A stretch of 8,738 nucleotides of DNA from the NCBI GenBank assembly GCA_021157645.1, contig JAGGWC010000131.1, forward strand, positions 1 to 8,738, written 5' to 3'. The position numbers were made by a program, and so were the translations under genes. The notes below the pieces were generated by a model, which ran no database searches, was not told the origin of the DNA, and saw only the letters and a program-made list of their open reading frames with translations. Shown piece by piece: positions 6,067-8,738 of this stretch (the stretch's first letter is position 1; each line of letters starts with the position of its first letter). The stretch comes from Candidatus Cloacimonadota bacterium. Lineage in GTDB: Bacteria; Cloacimonadota; Cloacimonadia; Cloacimonadales; TCS61.

Positions 6067-7143
6067 ATGAAAATCTCTAAACCAACTTTACTGTTAGATC
6101 TGGAAAAATGCAAAAATAATATTAAGAGAATGGCTAAGAAAGCTAAAAAGAATGATTTAATTTTTAGACCTCATTTTAAAACACATCAATCAATTGAAAT
6201 AGGAGAGATATTTAAAGAATTCGGTGTTGATAAAATTACAGTTTCCTCTGTGGAGATGGCACAATATTTTGCTGAAGCAGGTTGGGACGACATCACGATT
6301 GCCTTTCCGTTTAATCCATTGGAAATTAGTGAAATTGAAAAATTATCTGATAAGATCGATTTAAATATTCTTATCTCATCTTTAGAAAGTGCAGAAAAAT
6401 TAATTAAATTAACAAGTAAAACATTAAATTATTTCATTGAAATTGATGCAGGATATCACCGTTCAGGGATTTTAGCTGATGATATTATACAAATCGAAAA
6501 GACAGTACAACTTTTATCCAAACATAATTTTAAAGGATTTCTCACTCATTCTGGTAATACTTATCAAGCAAAATCTATTGATGAAATATTAATTATTCAT
6601 CAACAAACTACCTCAATAATGAAAGATCTCAAAAGTAGATTCATAATGCAATTCCCAAAAATTATATCTTCAGTTGGTGACACACCTTCTTGCACTCTTG
6701 CAGAAAATTTTGAATATCTCGACGAAATTCGCCCGGGTAATTTTGTATTTTTCGACCTGATGCAATACCATTTGGGAGTTTGTGATCTAACCGATATTGC
6801 TGTTTGTGTTGCCTGCCCAGTTGTAGATATTAATCGTGAAAGAAACCAGATTATTATTTATGGAGGAGGAGTTCATCTTTCTAAAGAATTTTTAATGCAA
6901 AATGGAAAGAGGAATTTTGGGCAGATTGTTATGTTAAATAAAACAGGTTGGCAGAAATCTACAAAAATATCTCTGTTGATTTCTCTTTCGCAAGAACATG
7001 GGATTATTCAAGCTTCTGAAGAATTATTGAATAAAATTTCTATTGGAGATATTATTGGTATTATTCCAATTCATTCTTGCATGACAGCAAATTTACTAAG
7101 AAAATACAAAACTTTTAATAATAGATATTTATATCATTTATAA
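6067..7143 (+). CDS. PLP-dependent enzyme of the D-threonine aldolase / D-serine dehydratase family
   Basis: The 358-residue protein has the fold-type III (alanine racemase-like) N-terminal barrel typical of this family. PTLLLDLEKCKNNI at 6-19 precedes RPHFKTHQS at 34-42, where K38 is the expected PLP lysine. EIDAGYHRSG at 144-153, the glycine-rich turn GFLTHSGNTY and a later C-terminal beta domain follow. Near the end, IPIHSCMTANLL carries H336-x-C338. From memory, the D-serine dehydratases of this family bind zinc through H-x-C whereas D-threonine aldolases use H-x-D, so a D-serine-dehydratase-like D-amino-acid lyase is favoured. Substrate is not provable here. The gene begins 13 bases after deoB with no visible Shine-Dalgarno sequence, so coupling or SD-independent initiation is likely. 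The N-terminus matches the family well, so the start is probably right. No clear terminator follows before the Fur box at 7178. Confidence 0.82.
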   Translation: MKISKPTLLLDLEKCKNNIKRMAKKAKKNDLIFRPHFKTHQSIEIGEIFKEFGVDKITVSSVEMAQYFAEAGWDDITIAFPFNPLEISEIEKLSDKIDLNILISSLESAEKLIKLTSKTLNYFIEIDAGYHRSGILADDIIQIEKTVQLLSKHNFKGFLTHSGNTYQAKSIDEILIIHQQTTSIMKDLKSRFIMQFPKIISSVGDTPSCTLAENFEYLDEIRPGNFVFFDLMQYHLGVCDLTDIAVCVACPVVDINRERNQIIIYGGGVHLSKEFLMQNGKRNFGQIVMLNKTGWQKSTKISLLISLSQEHGIIQASEELLNKISIGDIIGIIPIHSCMTANLLRKYKTFNNRYLYHL

Positions 7144-7177
7144 ATGAAATCTTAAGCTGACGATACTAATTTAAGTA

Positions 7178-7196
7178 GTTGAGATTCATTCTCATT
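7178..7196 (+). promoter_or_regulatory. Predicted Fur box upstream of fur-feoA-feoB
   Basis: GTTGAGATTCATTCTCATT is an imperfect palindrome around a central C. The 7-1-7 core TGAGATT-C-ATTCTCA has six of seven arm positions symmetric. It matches the widely seen 19-base Fur consensus of the AATGAGAATNATTCTCATT type at 16 of 18 defined positions. It lies just upstream of a TTGACT -35-like element (7204-7209) and 66 bases before the Fur start, a position suited to iron-dependent repression and autoregulation. Confidence 0.75.
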
Positions 7197-7203
7197 AAAG
7201 TGC

Positions 7204-7240
7204 TTGACTAATTAATCCCTTATTTTTTGTGTGTTTTAAT
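7204..7240 (+). promoter_or_regulatory. Candidate promoter region of the fur-feo operon
   Basis: TTGACT (7204-7209) sits eight bases after the predicted Fur box. The nearest -10-like hexamer, TTTAAT (7235-7240), is 25 bases away, so the -10 is not confidently located. The region is bracketed by a 9-base inverted repeat, TAATTAATC (7209-7217) and GATTAATTA (7241-7249). Confidence 0.3.
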
Positions 7241-7261
7241 GATTAATTAAGGAAGAATTAT

Positions 7262-7702
7262 ATGAAAAAAGAAAGAGAACTCTACAGGGATTTTTTGAAA
7301 TCAAAAAATCTCAAATTTACCAAACCGCGTCTTATTATTATGGAAACTGTATTTGAAAATCATGAACATTTTAATGTAGACAATCTCTATGAACTGATCA
7401 AGAAAAAACATAAAAATGTCTCCCGCGCTACGATATATCGCACTGTACCACTATTAGTTGAATCTGGTTTAATAAAACAATCTCTTCGTTGTGAATCAAA
7501 AGACATCTATGAGCATACTTACGGTCATGAAAATCATCTTCACTTTGTTTGTGATAATTGTGGTAAGATAATTGAATCCGGTTTCAGTGATGTAGCAATT
7601 CTCATTGATCTATTAGCAAAAAATGAAAATTTTGAGATAAAGGAATATAATCTCGGTGCAAGTGGATTATGTAAAGATTGTCAAAAAAAAAAGGATAACT
7701 AA
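7262..7702 (+). CDS. fur: Fur-family metalloregulator (likely Fur)
   Basis: The 146-residue protein has the usual Fur size. A winged helix-turn-helix occupies about residues 10-75, with the recognition helix SRATIYRTVPLLVESGLI at 54-71. The metal-binding dimerisation domain follows. H34/H36 in HEHFNVDNLY, E84 in DIYEHTYGHE, H89, H92 and H94 match Fur metal-site positions, and two CxxC pairs (C97/C100 and C137/C140) form a structural zinc site. E84 occupies the position that is Glu in Fur and Asp in PerR, which favours iron sensing over peroxide sensing. Placement directly upstream of feoAB and downstream of a Fur box supports Fur rather than Zur or PerR. AAGGAAG at 7249-7255, six bases before the ATG, sets the start. 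The stop codon overlaps the feoA ATG by one base (TAATG), implying translational coupling. It probably represses its own operon under iron-replete conditions. Confidence 0.87.
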   Translation: MKKERELYRDFLKSKNLKFTKPRLIIMETVFENHEHFNVDNLYELIKKKHKNVSRATIYRTVPLLVESGLIKQSLRCESKDIYEHTYGHENHLHFVCDNCGKIIESGFSDVAILIDLLAKNENFEIKEYNLGASGLCKDCQKKKDN

Positions 7703-7983
7703 TGAGAAATAAGCCATTGAACAAAGGACATCAACATAACGATAATCAAGACCACCATGGTCAAAAAACTATTCACGATTTAAGAAATGGAGAGTCCTCA
7801 GAAATAAAAGATATTCTCGGCGGAAGACAATTCATCAATAAAGCAGAATCACTCGGTATTAGAAAAGGTGTTAAAATAACTAAAGTATCATCCCAAATGA
7901 TGCATGGTCCTGTTACTATTAAAGTCGGTCAAACTCAGATAGCTCTTGGTCATAGAATGGCTAATAAAATTATTGTAGAGTAA
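7702..7983 (+). CDS. feoA: FeoA, ferrous iron transport accessory protein with His-rich N-terminus
   Basis: This 93-residue cytosolic protein carries a complete FeoA SH3-like domain from about residue 24 to 92. It has the typical opening I-x-D-L-x-x-G-E, a LGIRKGVKI segment at 51-59, GPVTIKVGQTQIALGHRMANKIIV at 69-92, and the family's hallmark glycine turns. FeoA is thought to bind or modulate FeoB during Fe2+ uptake. The first 25 residues are an extension not found in most FeoA proteins (usually about 75-85 residues). They are polar and contain five histidines (H10, H12, H18, H19, H25), suggesting metal binding. The ATG overlaps the fur stop codon, and AAGGA at 7691-7695 gives a six-base spacer, supporting this start. 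The next in-frame ATG is at residue 66, inside the domain. feoB begins four bases after the stop. Confidence 0.9.
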   Translation: MRNKPLNKGHQHNDNQDHHGQKTIHDLRNGESSEIKDILGGRQFINKAESLGIRKGVKITKVSSQMMHGPVTIKVGQTQIALGHRMANKIIVE

Positions 7984-7987
7984 CATT

Positions 7988-8738
7988 ATGAAAAATAATG
8001 AACCAATGAAAAAAATACTATTAGTTGGAAATCCCAATGTTGGAAAAAGTGTAATTTTCTCTCGTCTCACGGGAGTGCACGTAGTTGCTTCCAATTATTC
8101 GGGAACAACTGTAGAGTTTACAAAAGGAATAATGCGAATTGATACTGAGAGAGCAGAAGTTTTAGATATTCCCGGTACGTACACATTAACTCCCGATTCT
8201 AAAGCTGAACAAGTTGCAGCAGAAATGATTAATAATTTCAAAGAAGAAGAAGGAAATATTTTCGTTAACATTATCGATTCTACCAACCTCGAAAGAAACC
8301 TGGCACTTACAACAGAGCTTATTAAGAAGAAAATTCCATTAGTAATTTGCTTAAATATGTGGGATGAAGCCAAACATACAGGTATTAATATCGATACTGA
8401 AAAATTGGAACAGATACTGGGCGTTCCTGTTGTTCCAACTACCGGAATTACCGGTGAGGGTATCAAGCATCTTGTTTCACATTTTGATAAAGCAAAGCTT
8501 AGTTCATTCAGCTTCAAAGATAAATGGAAAGCAATTGGTAAGATAATTGAAGAAGTTCAAGAATTAAAACACCGCCATCACACTTTTGCAGAAAGATTGG
8601 GAGATGCTTCTATTCATCATTTTTGGGGAATTCCGATTTCATTGATAGTCTTATTAGCAGCATTTTCCATTATTAGATTCTTAGGAGAATCACTTATTAG
8701 CTATGTTTTAGAACCATTATTCAATAATTTATGGGCTC
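7988..8738 (+). CDS. feoB: FeoB ferrous iron transporter, N-terminal part (runs off window)
   Basis: About 250 residues are visible and the frame is open at the window edge. FeoB is the inner-membrane Fe2+ transporter with a cytosolic G-protein domain. All G motifs are present: G1 GNPNVGKS (14-21), the G2 region SGTT following VVASNY, G3 DIPGTY, G4 NMWD and a G5-like TGITGEG. The helical GDI-like region follows. Then KHRHHTFAERLGDASIHH leads into the first membrane helix (WGIPISLIVLLAAFSIIRFLG). G4 as NMWDEA and the RHHTF-x-ERL-x-DAS linker recall a recurrent subgroup of FeoB rather than the E. coli type (from memory). The ATG at 7988 is four bases after feoA and lacks a strong ribosome-binding site; ATG at 8006 (residue 7) is an alternative. 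It is co-transcribed with fur and feoA and presumably Fur-controlled. Confidence 0.95.
   Translation, partial: MKNNEPMKKILLVGNPNVGKSVIFSRLTGVHVVASNYSGTTVEFTKGIMRIDTERAEVLDIPGTYTLTPDSKAEQVAAEMINNFKEEEGNIFVNIIDSTNLERNLALTTELIKKKIPLVICLNMWDEAKHTGINIDTEKLEQILGVPVVPTTGITGEGIKHLVSHFDKAKLSSFSFKDKWKAIGKIIEEVQELKHRHHTFAERLGDASIHHFWGIPISLIVLLAAFSIIRFLGESLISYVLEPLFNNLWA

Noticed and set aside
7683..7705. Second in-frame A_AAA_AAG heptamer at the end of fur, next to feoA in the -1 frame
   Set aside because: A -1 slip here meets a TAA at 7696-7698 before the feoA start, so no fusion is possible; the effect would be only a slightly altered tail.
8095..8517. Minus-strand open frame opposite feoB
   Set aside because: The plus strand encodes intact FeoB G motifs throughout; the reverse frame shows no recognisable domain.

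Overview
The window is AT-rich and densely coded, and reads as a Gram-negative, probably anaerobic bacterium. A SPOR/SH3 cell-wall protein and a small outer-membrane-type beta-barrel imply a periplasm and outer membrane. A FeoAB ferrous-iron uptake operon and the tail of a biotin carrier domain fit, but do not prove, an anaerobic lifestyle. The style (low GC, lysine- and isoleucine-rich proteins) would suit a candidate phylum near Fibrobacteres-Chlorobi-Bacteroidetes, such as Cloacimonadota. That placement is inference only; no rRNA or lineage marker is present.

Layout: (1) positions 3-149 hold the end of a biotinyl-lysine carrier domain (+). (2) 235-1380 is a minus-strand membrane-anchored protein with two SPOR-like repeats and a C-terminal SH3-like domain, convergent with the carrier gene. 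(3) A 232-bp AT-rich divergent intergenic region (1381-1612) carries candidate promoters for both directions; it is the longest non-coding stretch. (4) 1613-4092 is a tight plus-strand cluster: rsmE, a CCA-adding/poly(A)-polymerase-type nucleotidyltransferase with an HD domain, and an unrecognised 131-residue helical protein overlapping it by 19 nt, closed by a clear intrinsic terminator. (5) 4231-7143 holds an exported beta-barrel-like protein, phosphopentomutase (deoB) and a PLP enzyme of the D-threonine aldolase/D-serine dehydratase fold. (6) 7178-8738 is an iron module: a strong Fur-box match, a Fur-family regulator, FeoA with a His-rich N-terminal extension, and the first ~250 residues of FeoB, which runs off the window end.

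Most genes are conventional housekeeping or iron-transport genes. The observation most worth testing is at the nucleotidyltransferase/131-residue junction. An in-frame A_AAA_AAG heptamer sits directly before the stop codon, a strong Shine-Dalgarno-like GAGGAGG lies 13 nt upstream, and the overlapping gene is in the -1 frame. This is the architecture of SD-stimulated -1 frameshifting and would give a 580-residue fusion. The iron module is also notable: the regulator appears to be the first gene of the operon it would control, with its predicted operator just ahead of it. I did not find a convincing new multi-gene system.
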